Assembly (NCBI GenBank): GCA_029204225.1
Contig: CM055094.1
Coordinates: 6,018,548-6,082,547 of the forward strand
Length of the DNA stretch: 64,000 nt
Direction of reading: 5' to 3'
Source of the DNA: Diphasiastrum complanatum
Taxonomy: Eukaryota > Streptophyta > Lycopodiopsida > Lycopodiales > Lycopodiaceae
A program made the position numbers and the translations under genes. This document shows, piece after piece, positions 35,661 through 46,100 of this stretch. Each line of letters opens with the position of its first letter. Position 1 is the first letter of the stretch. The notes beneath the pieces were generated by a model that saw nothing but the letters and a program-made list of their open reading frames with translations, was not told where the DNA came from and made no database searches.

Positions 35661-36890
35661 ACATCTAGTATCGACAAAGTTTTAATCATAGCTAATTGTG
35701 TATCCCACTTTACCTAGAACATTGTATCTACAAAGGTTTCCAACATAGCGATCTATCTAGTATACCATCGCAACCAAGATTCAAGCTTGGGAATTCGATG
35801 CCGGAGGAAATAATATTCTTTCCAACTCGGCTATGTTGGGTAAATGATCTGAAATTTGAAAGAATCCTTCATGGTGAGATCAATGATTCCAATTCTCACA
35901 TTATGCCGGCTTTTCACCTAGGAAGTACCCTGGACCCTGGTCCATATCAAAGACAGGGGACCCATCCCTTAGATGAAGGTTGGGGTGGGCCCTTGCTGAG
36001 CCTACACTCAATTTGTGATTCTCATCTTTCCTGTGATGTCACCTCACTCTCATTGGGACACTGATAAGTCAGTCAGCCAGTCACGGACAAAGTATATTTC
36101 TATTGACAACGACCTTGCACGGGACCTTTTGTGCATGTCACTCTTCATGATCAGTCTTGCTACTCGCTCTCACCAAGCTATCTTCCTCCTCCTCCTCCCT
36201 CTTTTAGTTGCACAGTGATGTTATCAGATCAGATTAGATGATCTAGATGGTGAGCTTCAATCTGTCGCATCAAGTACATATATGTGTGTATCTACAATCC
36301 ATCCTTCTTCATATTTTGTAACTGGGTTTCAGCCAAATTGCTGCAGAATTGCTTGCAGGTCTATCTGATTGGTGTCCAGACAAGGTATTGTATCAGACAT
36401 AACGGCATGCTCTGCTTGCGAAATGGTTTCAAACTGTTGGGTCAATGAAATTCATGATATGATTGAAAGGATGTCTGTCAGTAATGATCTGCAAATTAAT
36501 TCAAGACAGTCTTGAGCAAAACTGGACGATCGGGCTGAAAGATCTATAAAACAAGTCCCCAAAGATTCCCAGGATTAACGACGTGGGTGATAAAAGCTGC
36601 AGCAAGTGATGATCAAGTCCTGCTATTCAGCGCTAAATCTACTGAGTTATGATTCTGCATCCAGTAATTTACCTTGGCGACCTGAGGATTTCAGCTATAA
36701 GCAGCTAGGATGCTGGTATGTTTGAAATTGGACGTAATGCTTAATGGCACTGATCTAGTCTATATTGTAACACCCACTGCATGCATAGGAAACTATTTCT
36801 TCAGGTGCAACCTCTAGGGCATGGTGTATAATTCAATTGGAAGATACTCTTAAAGTTTTTGCTTCGATCCATTTTGAAAGTTTCTCCAAG
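35661..36890 (+). promoter_or_regulatory. upstream region of the SHORT-ROOT-type gene
   Basis: Contains no other gene I can support. A possible 3' splice site (atttcttcag at about 36804) with open reading frame from there into the gene leaves room for an upstream intron or an N-terminal extension. The first in-frame ATG is at 36891. An open TTG-initiated extension (EDTLKVFASIHFES) precedes it. No TATA box could be placed with confidence. Confidence 0.4.
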
Positions 36891-38387
36891 ATGTTGCCTC
36901 TGAGATCTGTAGAGCTGCAAAGTGATTTTAAACAACAAGCTACGGGAATGAAATGTCTCAAACGACCCTATCCATTCCATTCGGAGGAAGCCGGGAACAG
37001 TTCTTCTGTAAGTCTTCACAGCGACGTCACTGCAAGCAGTTGTAGATCCATAAAATATCCCTACCAGGACGATGCTGCAACGATGATCTACAGGCCGGAT
37101 TTCCATGTAGCAAAGCAAGAGATCACAGAATCAAGGAATCAGACGACATTAGATGCAAGGGAAATTGATACAACGGTGCCTGACCTTAGCTTGCGAGCTC
37201 AGAACAAGACTACCGATGATGTCAGATCGGAAATGGCTTCGCCTTCAGACGGAAGGTGGGCTGCCAATTTGCTGCTAGAATGCGCTGATGCCATATCCAA
37301 CAAAGATGTCTCTCGGATTCAGCATCTGATGTGGATATTGAACGAGCTTGCTTCTCCATACGGCGACTACGATCAGAGACTTGCTTCGTGTTTTCTTCAG
37401 GCTCTATACTTGAAGATCACCGGTGCTGGCCCGCGATGCTATCGCCATCTCTGTGCTGCTGCCGAAAGAAATTACTCCTTCGAGTTGATGCGGCAGATGC
37501 TATTGAAGTTCCAAGAGGCTAGTCCCTGGATCACCTTCGGGCATGTTGCTGCCAACGGAGCGATCATGGAGGCTGTTGATGGAGACCAGAACGTCCATAT
37601 CGTAGATATAAGCAACACACTCTGCACGCAATGGCCGACGCTCCTTGAAGCACTTGCTACTCGCCCTGATGGTGCTCCCCACCTTCGCCTGACTACGATA
37701 ATGGCAACCAACACCACGCCCGCAGTGAAGGTGATGAACGAGATCAGCAATAGGCTGAAGAAATTCGCGAGGCTGATGGGGGTGCCATTTGAGTTGACAG
37801 TCCTGCATCAGCCGGAGCTGGAAAAGCTTCAACTTGACATGCTGGATCTGCGTGAAGGAGAAGCTCTTGCCATCAATTGCACTCATACACTCCACCAAGT
37901 CTCACAAAAAGGAGATGGCCAATTTAGTCCTCGCGATTTCATTCTTTGTACTCTGCGAAATATGAACCCAAAGATCGTCACTGTTGTAGAGGACGAAGTA
38001 GATTTGGGTTCTTCCGACTTTATGAACTGTTTTTCCGAGATCCTGCGGTTCTATTCTCTTCGATTTGACTCACTTGAAGAAAGCTTTCCAAGGACTAGCA
38101 ATGAGAGGCTCATGCTGGAGAAAATAGCAGCTCGCGACATGGTAAGCCTGCTAGCTTGCGATGAATCAGACAACGTGCAAAGGCAGGAAAAAAGTGATCA
38201 GTGGGTTTTACGACTGAAGAGGCTGGGATTTGCACCTGCAAAATTCAGCGATGATGTGGTGGATGATGTCCGTGCTCTTCTCAAGAGGTACAAGGAAGGA
38301 TGGGATTATGTCAATACTGAGAGCGGACTATTTCTGACCTGGAAAGAGCAGCGCGCAATCTTCGCATCAGCATGGACTGCATGCTAA
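36891..38387 (+). CDS. SHR: GRAS-family transcription factor, SHORT-ROOT type
   Basis: An uninterrupted 498-codon frame from ATG 36891 to TAA/TAG-type stop at 38387. The N-terminal 120 residues are low in conservation, Ser/Thr-rich and polar, as usual in this family. The GRAS domain follows: LHRI from about residue 121 (GRWAANLLLECADAI, HLMWILNELASPYGDYDQRL), the VHIID-type motif VHIVDISNTLCTQWP at 235-249, LHRII with LRLTTIMATN, a PFYRE region, and the SAW motif at the C-terminus (TWKEQRAIFASAW, 484-496). The SPYGD segment and ISNTLCTQWPTLLEALATRP wording match SHORT-ROOT more closely than other GRAS groups. In angiosperms SHORT-ROOT moves between cells and, with SCARECROW, controls root radial patterning; the role here is inferred. 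The gene has no intron in the conserved part, which is normal for GRAS genes. It is the only intact host gene recognised in the window. Confidence 0.93.
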   Translation: MLPLRSVELQSDFKQQATGMKCLKRPYPFHSEEAGNSSSVSLHSDVTASSCRSIKYPYQDDAATMIYRPDFHVAKQEITESRNQTTLDAREIDTTVPDLSLRAQNKTTDDVRSEMASPSDGRWAANLLLECADAISNKDVSRIQHLMWILNELASPYGDYDQRLASCFLQALYLKITGAGPRCYRHLCAAAERNYSFELMRQMLLKFQEASPWITFGHVAANGAIMEAVDGDQNVHIVDISNTLCTQWPTLLEALATRPDGAPHLRLTTIMATNTTPAVKVMNEISNRLKKFARLMGVPFELTVLHQPELEKLQLDMLDLREGEALAINCTHTLHQVSQKGDGQFSPRDFILCTLRNMNPKIVTVVEDEVDLGSSDFMNCFSEILRFYSLRFDSLEESFPRTSNERLMLEKIAARDMVSLLACDESDNVQRQEKSDQWVLRLKRLGFAPAKFSDDVVDDVRALLKRYKEGWDYVNTESGLFLTWKEQRAIFASAWTAC

Positions 38388-39540
38388 CTCGAGCAGATAG
38401 CGCTTAATATCCATGAGTAGATTTATAGAGTTCCTTCTGTTAATGAAGTATGGTACTGTGCGAGGTACAAATAGTTCATGTAAAATTCACTGCTGGAAAT
38501 CTGTGCTACAGACTTAAAAAAACTTTATTGCTTAAAATTTATTCCTGTCAATTCCCAAATAGAGAAAAAACACTACTTCATATCCTTATTGGCTTCCAGT
38601 TCAAACCCCAGAAGGCAGCTTGTAAGCATTCTTGAACTAATGCAGTGTCATTTTATGGTAGTGTCGGTTCTACACTATTTAGGTACATCTTATGCCATTA
38701 TTGGAGGATCTTCTGTGGAGTTACATGATATGATCATCATCTTTCGTTTTAGATCTGAATAGCGAAAAGTGTTGAAATCGATGAAATAATTTATACTTCT
38801 CTATATGTTTCTTTTTATTCAAATGCTATCTCCATGTCTCATGACTTCTTGCATTTTTATATTCACATGGATAATAGAAATTTGATACAGCACAAAAGCG
38901 CGATAGTTACTAGTGAGAAAGAAAGATGGAACAGCATTTCTCCTGAGTAACTGTTGTTATGGAGCAACAAGCGCATGATGGGTAGGCTGAGATCTAATTT
39001 TCCTATTTGTGGAACGAACTAAACTACAAGTCAAGAGATTAGGTAGCAATGAAGGCAATAGCTAGCAGTAGAGGTAGCGATGAAGACACTCGTAAGCAGA
39101 AGGGTCAACCAGGATAGGCCATGACCTGATGGCTTGTCTGGACGATCGTTTAATTTCTAATGGCCGATGGTAGTTGCCAATGTTGCCGGAGCTGCGTGCT
39201 CCGTGGTAAGTAGATCTTTGCCTAAGCATTGCTTGGAAGGGAGCGAGGCCATGTTGCTGTTAATTATAACAGACTACGAAAGATTCTTATGAGCTTGAAT
39301 CTTTTGCTGTTTCGTTCACATGACATTCTCAGAGGATGGACATTATCTATAAATGACATATAAATAACTACGTATCTAGGATTTTGCTAATACTTTAGAT
39401 CAAGGATGGTGAAATCTACTATGCATGCATACGCTTTGATCTGATTGATGTCTAAATGTATATCATGTCTGAATGTTTAGCATGGTGAAAAGAAACCGCG
39501 AGATAGAAGCAGATTTCAGGACCTAAACTGATTTCACCAA
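38388..39540. other. 3' flank of the SHORT-ROOT-type gene
   Basis: AT-rich, presumably the 3' UTR for the first few hundred bases. Several AATAAT/AATAAA-like strings exist but none can be chosen. No further gene or repeat seen before copia remnants begin near 39550. Confidence 0.4.
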
Positions 39541-39549
39541 TACTACCAC

Positions 39550-41035
39550 CCATACATACCACCCACTATCTATCAGGCTTTGGTAGGGAATGTCCTGCAT
39601 CTTCTGTTTCTCCTGATCAGTCTTTGGGCTGTCCATGATGTTGTAATTTTGCAGCACCTTGCGAGCATATTCGCCTTAACTTACATGATTACCACCCCTT
39701 TGTCTGTCTCTTATGATCTCCAATCCTGAACACTTTCTGCCTTCTCCCAGATCAATGATTTTGAAAACTAGGGAAATTTGGTATTCAATTTCTTCTATCA
39801 TCTTCAGACAGTTCCCTAACATAAGTGAATCATCTACAAATATTGTCATGATAGGAAACTTACTATTTTGTCTTTTTATGTAGACATTACAATCTGGTTG
39901 AATGGGCATTAATCCTGACTCTGACTTCAGAAGTGTGTTGTGTTTCTGGTACCATGCAACAAGGCATAAATGCATTTGTTTAACTTACATATTTGAGTAG
40001 GGCGTTTGTTGTTGACAAAACCTTTTGGTTGCGCTTCATCTAAATTTCTACCTTCAAGTCTCCATGAAGCAAGGTTATTTTTACATCGATTTGCTGAGTT
40101 TCAAGATTGTATTTGGGTGCATACGCAAGTAATAGCCTGATACTAGATATTTTGACTATCAGTAAGAAGGTTTTTAAAAAGTCTATGCCATACTTTTGTG
40201 AATATCCCTTTGCCACTACTCTTGCCTTATACCTGGCAACTGTTCCATCAAATCTGAGCATTTTCAATCAATCTGCTTTATGCCATTTGGTAGGTCAGTC
40301 AGTGTCCTTGCATTATGGCACTCAATTTCCTCTTCCATTGCTTCCTCCCAAAAATAAAACTTCCTTTCTGGAGTTGTTAGGGCCTCTTTGAATGAGCATG
40401 ATTCTTCAGTTAATCCACATAATTCATGATCTTGAACACTCTGTGATTGGACACTTCTAATTAACTTTGCTGAAGGTGTACTAATTCTGCTCGATCCTCT
40501 AAGCACATGATGTTGTTGTTGTTCTCTATTTTGTGGCACATTTTGAAGATTTTCTTCTTATAGTTCTTCTTTTTGTTCATCATGTTGTCCATTATGGTGT
40601 TATTCCTCAATATGTTGAAGCTCTTCATTCATCCAGTTGGGATTTTGTTGGTCATTACATGCTCCTTCTCCATCGAAATCAAGAGCACCAGGATAAGTAT
40701 TTTCAACAAACTTCACATCTCTGCTTACAACCACCATTTTGTCAATTAGATCGTAAACTCTATATATCCACAAGATTCAGATGAATCCATAGGTTATTCA
40801 AATAACCTACAAATATGCCTTGAACTGATTTCTCATCCAATTTTGATCTTTTCACTTCTGATATATGCATATCAAGAGCATAAATAAAAATCTTTACATG
40901 TGATAGATTTGGCTTCATACCTGCTGTTCTCAAGTTAGATGAGTCTGAAATTATAAAAGGATAAAAAATGGAAAGAGTCAGTCTCACGATCATGAATGGA
41001 GCACTTTCAAATTCAGAAGACTTAGAAGACCTCAA
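39550..41035 (-). pseudogene. minus-strand copia remnant
   Basis: Pieces in minus-strand order: integrase tail (KPNLSHVKIFIYALDMHISE, SVQGIFVGYLNN) at 41035-40760, RT start (FDGTVARYKARVVAKGYSQK, QQIDVKITLLHGDLKVEI) at 40267-40040, and RT centre with the catalytic aspartates (IMTIFVDDSLML, IDLGEGRKCSGLEIIRDRQR) at 39975-39676. Stops and frame changes separate every piece. It ends without LTR on either side. Confidence 0.8.
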
Positions 41036-41201
41036 TTTCAGTGTTCAATCAGAAAATGATATCTGGTGGTTGGCAGCATTTCAGATATAGCAGTTCCTTT
41101 GCATAATAAATAGGGATAATCATTTGAATATAGATTTCATATCTAAAATCTTCTCTGTATTAATATTATGAGGCTAATCACGTTTTTGTATTCTCTTATA
41201 G

Positions 41202-41984
41202 GTGCTGAAAGAAGACCATGACATTCTCTCATGGATATTTAATAGAACATCATATCCTTCCACCATAAAAAATCACATGGAGGGAGTTCCACTCAATATT
41301 CCTGGAATTGGCACTTTCAACATTGAATGGCATTTAGCAGGAGATCTGAAGACATTGATTAAAAACATGCACATTCTTCATCATCAACAACAACCAGATC
41401 AGGATGATCAATATAATGACCACATACTGAGGAAGTAGATAGCACCCAAGAGAGCTATAAAGAAAGTAAGAAGGGTAGACACCACGGAAACCCTAAACCC
41501 TAACCTGGAATCAATTGTAGATAACGTTGTTCTTGATACTGTTGTATATATAGCTACATCTATTTTGGATACCCCTTCAATCCTTGTAGATACTACACAT
41601 CCACCTCCTCCTCCTCCCTCCAATCTTTATACATATATAGATCCGATGACTATCTTAAATTTGAAGGACATATTCGATGCTATAGATACAATTGGTACTC
41701 CTTTTTGTTTTAGACTAGATGAACTTGATTTTAGTATAGGTTATAGAGTTCTTAATTGTTTGGATCTCAAAGACAGATGGGCTTCTATCAGTGATCATGT
41801 GATAGAGTCCGGGCTTACACTCTTGCAATATGACATTGCAAGAGATTCATCCAATGAGTTGCTGGTGCTGAGTAATTTTTTGCTTCAGGCCTTCAAGGAG
41901 AATAATGACACATTGTCACAATGTCTGACTAGTGGATTCACACCAGCAACAATATATTTGCTCATCCCTTATCATACCAAGTAG
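41202..41984 (+). pseudogene. unrecognised gene D-like ORF with one TAG
   Basis: One frame runs from 41202 to 41984 with a single TAG at 41436-41438. The first half contains GVPLNIPGIGTFNIEWHLAG followed by DLKTL; as I remember them, uncharacterised transposase-like proteins use similar GDLKT wording, but I could not verify this. The second half has a proline run (PPPPPP) and the segments FRLDELDFSIGYRVLNCLDL and DRWASISDHVIESGLTLLQY, with no relative I know. The frame opens without a good ATG (it starts at GTG), so it is probably an internal exon or a fragment. It lies left of the H3 pseudogene, on the opposite strand. Confidence 0.5.
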
Positions 41985-42116
41985 GATATATTAAATGCTT
42001 CTTGCTATTTTATGCATTAACATTGGCATTATGAATGGAAATAGTTTTCAGAATTGCAGCTAAAGAAATTTCAATCTTATTTTGCAGTGACCACTGGAGT
42101 TTAAACGTGATCTCTA

Positions 42117-42578
42117 TTAAGTAGGTCTCTTGTTAGGAAGATCAGTCCTATCTAGAGGAGTTGGTCTGGGAGCAGCAGGCTGAGATACGTGCAATTTGCA
42201 AAACCTCTCCTTCATTCTCATCAGGAGTTGAAAATTCTTGGGCATTATGGTGACTCTCTTGGAATGGATTGCCAGCAAAACTGAATCTTCGAAAAACAGG
42301 CTTATGTAATCTTCGAAAGCCTCCTGAAGGAACTGAAGAGCATTGGGTGTGAATCTAACCAACTATCCAAGATCATTTCTAGTTATGTTTCGGACAGCAC
42401 GGTAGAATGGAGCTCTTGGAATCAACAAAGTGGTGGATCTCTAATACTTATGTATCTCAGAGAGCCACTTGCTGCGGTTGTGCGTTCTAGGTCTGGCAGG
42501 AGGTATAATGGCAACCGCAGGAGTTGAGGATGAGCCAACAGAGAAGAAGTCCCTCCTTGTCTACTTTCTCCTATCCAT
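42117..42578 (-). pseudogene. diverged histone H3 pseudogene, copy 1
   Basis: From ATG 42578 one frame of 153 codons contains an H3 histone fold. SEIHKY near codon 42 matches REIRKY of H3. Then TTLLIPRAPFYRAVRN aligns with the STELLIRKLPFQRLVR region. The core ALQFLQEAFEDYISLFFEDS and IHSKRVTIMPKNFQLL match H3 helices 2 and 3, including KRVTIMPK almost unchanged. Three TAG stops interrupt it at 42563-42561, 42443-42441 and 42365-42363, with no frameshift at all. Each TAG falls where H3 or its neighbours would allow glutamine. The N-terminal tail is shortened and unlike canonical H3, and about 27 extra residues follow the fold. It is far too diverged for a replication-dependent H3 retrocopy. 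A centromeric or element-borne variant is possible. Confidence 0.85.
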
Positions 42579-43530
42579 GGACGTGTACTATGGGATAGTA
42601 GAGTTGTGTGTGACGGCTAGGATGAGTAGGGAAAGATGATAAAGCACTCACAGAAGACCGATATGTACGGACAAAATTTACAGTATATCGGACCTATGCG
42701 AGCTGATTACAAGAGAGATAGATTAGTAATGAAGAAAGGCGCACAAGTGCAATAACAGGAGACACATAGGCAGATGTATCGAACCTGTGCGCATGGAAGG
42801 TGTTAGGAAGAATATCGATTGTGAAGGATGCGCACAAGTGCGATATGCGGAGCGAAAAAAAAAAATTCATCAAAGTTTGTGATTTTATATCGCGGTTCGC
42901 ACGTGTGAAAGAACGTCTTGTCACACGTGTGGGACTTGTACAGTCCAATGCGAGAGTGACACATGTCACCCTGTCACTTTACACGTATGAGATTTGTACG
43001 AACGAATGCATGAGCGACACGTGTTGTCAAACAAACGAATGAACATGAGACACGTGTACAGTTGTCATTTCACATGTGTCCAGGTGTCACCTCACACGTG
43101 CCAGTTCCTATAGTCCAATTGAAAGTAGACATGTGTCCTTTTACTGTTGACCACATGTGTGAAAATTTAGTATAAAGGGCACGGAACCCGATTAATTTTT
43201 TACTTTTTCCATTCTCGAAATTCGTGGCATATCGGTCTTGTGTGCACATATTGTTGTTTGTTTGCTTCCAACGCTACCTACTTGCATACAAGTGCGATAT
43301 TCGGTATCTACATGTCGTATATATCCCTCTTGTGCATGATCTTGATAGTTAGTTTTGTTTCAGTTCTCCCTCGCACACAAGTGCGATATCTACATTATTT
43401 CCATGGCCTCTTCCTCAGGATTCTCATGAGATTCAGGCTTGAGTTCATTTCTTAGTGAATTTGGGATTACTGAAAATCTAGACTACTTCCACATCCTATT
43501 CAGGGCATATCTACATGTGAGTCAGAACTG
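42579..43530. promoter_or_regulatory. bidirectional promoter region between H3 copy 1 and gene A copy 1
   Basis: Plus direction: ccacatgtgtgaaaattt (43151) lies 20 bp before TATAAAGG at 43171. Minus direction: TTTCACACGTGCGAA is followed by TATAAAAT (reverse complement of about 42882-42889). Between them lie many ACACGTGT or ACATGTG boxes (CACACGTGTG at 42922-42931, others to 43120). A second recurring motif, CACAAGTGCGATAT or a close variant, occurs at about 42741, 42832, 43288 and 43376. Confidence 0.65.
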
Positions 43531-43534
43531 CACA

Positions 43535-44924
43535 ACCAAATTATGACGTATTTTATGAACATTATGTTAGATTCAGAGATATACTTAGTAAGCCTATTTT
43601 CTCCATAGGTTCACTCAAGTAAATGCATTATACTGATCTTGTTCATTTCTTTCCAGCTTTCAAACATAGACTAGATAGAATGTTCACCAAATTGTTTGAT
43701 CTTTTCAAAAGCAATTCAATGTGTCCTTATTGCAACAAGAAATGTCGATTGGTAGAATATCAGAGTGGTTTCGTACTTTTTCTTTTAGTTCAAATTCCAG
43801 ATGATGAGGAAGTATCTGTTATTGACCCTCCTTTTGCATCATCCTCTGTTCAGTCAGCTATTAAGGATATCAGTTACTTCCTTGTCGACACTCCTGATAA
43901 GGAAAATGACTTTATTGATGTAAACATTGATGTTCTCCGAAATTCTTTTATCGGCCAAAATACATCTGCTGATGAATCGATCCCAATAGAGGAGTCTAAA
44001 TGTCTTTTCAATTTGTCTGTATATTATATTAATGATGATGTATATTTTACTACTGCTGATTTATGTAAATTTTTTGACTATCGTGAAGATGAGGTTCTAT
44101 GTTTATTATCCGACACAATTTTCGAATTCTCCGACTTTGTAGATTTTGAAACAGATGACCTTGTTTTTGGTATTGATTTTGATGATGAGGGACTTATGAT
44201 CGATGAAGGATGTCTGACTAAGGTTTTATCAAATATTGCTAAGGATGGGCGAGACATACCCTCCGATGAAGAATTCACGGCATTTCAATCCCAGATGGAC
44301 TTTCCTCATCCATCATTAATGCATTTCATTGATAATAGTATTTAAGGTTTTTGTGTCAAGATGAATTTGGTGAGCAGTACACATAAGGATGTAGATATTT
44401 ACCTTCCATATTAAGTAAATATATTCCTATAGATATTTCCCATTCAGTGGACTGGCAGATCATCATTTTGGAGGTAAATTCTATCTTTCTTAATAGCATT
44501 TTGAAATCAGTATTCTAATGTATTTGTTTCATTCTAATTCATTCAGTTTCATAATTGATTTCTTGTGTGCTGAATTTTTTTGCAGTCACCCCAACAAAAT
44601 GATTCATTCAGCTATGAGTGGTACACATTATACAATGCCAAGTTATTTTTTGAGTGGTCCAACCTTCAGGAAGATGTTGCTATTTCTAAGGTAATAAATT
44701 CTGTTTATTATTTTTGGAATCATGATTAGTTTTTTATTTTGTTGATGTTTTTAGCCATTACTAATACATGAATGTTCTATCTTCAGTTTACACTTCCTGA
44801 GTACACATCAAGCCAGGTGTACAGATTTAGACAAGAAATTATCTTGAGTATACTGGCTAGGGCAAGGCTTCAGCCTCCCATTATTGATGATGGTGCAAAG
44901 GATGATGTAGTTATACTAAATTAA
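43535..44924 (+). pseudogene. unrecognised intron-bearing gene A, copy 1
   Basis: The first exon-like part (about 43535-44345) shares order and wording with gene A copy 2: HYTDLVHFF versus YYHDLVALD, NSFIGQNT versus TTFIGPRT, TTADLCKFFDYREDEVLCLL versus TISDILDLFYFTEAQTLCIL, PSDEEFTAFQSQMDFPHP versus PSKEEFLRIQSQLGFPQP. A TAA at 43620 breaks it. Downstream, splice-like junctions define exon ends at 44473 (gag|gtaaat), 44586-44690 (gcag|TCACCC to CTAAG|gtaata) and 44787-44924 (cttcag|TTTACA to a stop). All are in phase 0, encoding IPIDISHSVDWQIIILE, YEWYTLYNAKLFFEWSNLQE and FTLPEYTSSQVYRFRQEIIL. The last exon recurs at 49433-49077. No domain is recognised. The HSVDW-IIIL stretch faintly recalls C48 peptidases, but no catalytic cysteine was seen. 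Confidence 0.6.
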
Positions 44925-45102
44925 GATCAGAACAAATACTTATAGCATAGAACAAAAATACATGTATAGAATTCATAGATAAATATACATTGATATATCA
45001 AATGATGCTCCATTTTATGAATTTGGGAGCACAAAATACATGTACTAATGCCCAACTTGGGCTTTCATTTATTGAATGAAAGAGTGTATACACAGAATTT
45101 TA

Positions 45103-45861
45103 CTAAAGTTTATTTGAAACTATTGTTCTCCCAAAATGGTGATTGTTGTAGGTAGATCTTTGCAGCACGTTATCAGCTCCTGTCTTTTTCACATCTGTGA
45201 CATGACAAATATTAGTGAATGTGCAATTGTAAATGATGACCTCAACCATAGTCAAATATTTCTCATGGTAGATAATGCTTATCTCCATTCGGTTTATGTG
45301 ACCATTTAGTTCAAAGTCTTGATCTAGTGGTAGCCATGTACCTTCAATTTTCTTCTATCTCTGGTAGCTAAATGTGAGATTGAGCATTTGCTTTTTGATA
45401 TGATAATGAAAGATCATTGAGGACTTTTTAATCTTGCATTCTATGTCATTATTTGTTTTACTATCCCAGCCTTGATCCATGAGATCTGACAAAGTCTCAT
45501 CTGATAAATCCTTGCAAACAAATAAAGTTGGTGTCCTACGAACATTAGCACTCGAGAAAAAATCAACAAATATATGTAATGAGATAAACCAACTTAGGTG
45601 AACAATTTTTGAGCCTGTGCTTACCTTCATAGCATTTCTAATATCAATGAGTAGATTGCATCTCAAGGATTCTCAAACAATGCTATCACGAGTAGGCCAC
45701 TCATCACTTTGAAAACTAGGCAATGGAATTGCTTCGAGCTTGCCAAAACCTCCATATGTTTGTGGCGTATATAAAGATTCATAAAAATAGATACCACAAT
45801 CTGCAAGTTTCTTTGGACTTCTTCCTCTGTATTGCAGCTTTCCAACATCAGAGTGAATCAC
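45103..45861 (-). pseudogene. unrecognised gene C, copy 1, 3' part
   Basis: The minus-strand frame reads LADCGIYFYESLYTPQ, then SFQSDEWPTRD, an in-frame TGA at about 45673, then SWFISLHIFVDFFSSANVRR, LSDETLSDLMDQGWD, and a TAG after SYQR. Beyond it the same frame continues TWLPLDQDFELNGH. Every segment has a counterpart in gene C copy 2 on the plus strand (48008-48740). It is tail to tail with gene A copy 1. No known domain recognised; no membrane segment or signal peptide is evident. Confidence 0.6.
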
Positions 45862-46100
45862 GTCTAGTATTCTTGCAAGTGATTATGCGGGCTCTCATTC
45901 ACTTATGCATGATGGATATAAATCTGAAAGAAAAAAACAATGTTGAAGCATTTAAATCATAATCTGAAGAGCATCAATAAATAAAATCACCTATGATTGT
46001 TGTAGAGTGCATATGTTTTGATATACTTACAATTACATTTTTGATGATCATGAGGATGGATATCATGTACTTTGATTTCTGAATGCATATATACATGTTG

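Noticed and set aside
36801-37118. Minus-strand ORFs over the SHORT-ROOT-type gene (36801-37118, 37472-37898)
   Set aside because: They are antisense to an intact conserved GRAS domain and show no motif.
42117-42578. H3 copy 1 as a recent retrocopy of a host H3
   Set aside because: Helices and tail differ too much from canonical H3, there is a C-terminal extension, and no poly(A) tract was seen; a second copy sits in the same gene context.
44414-44924. Gene A as a C48 (Ulp1-type) peptidase
   Set aside because: Only a weak HSVDW-IIIL resemblance; no catalytic cysteine or Q-x-C context was found, so it is left unnamed.
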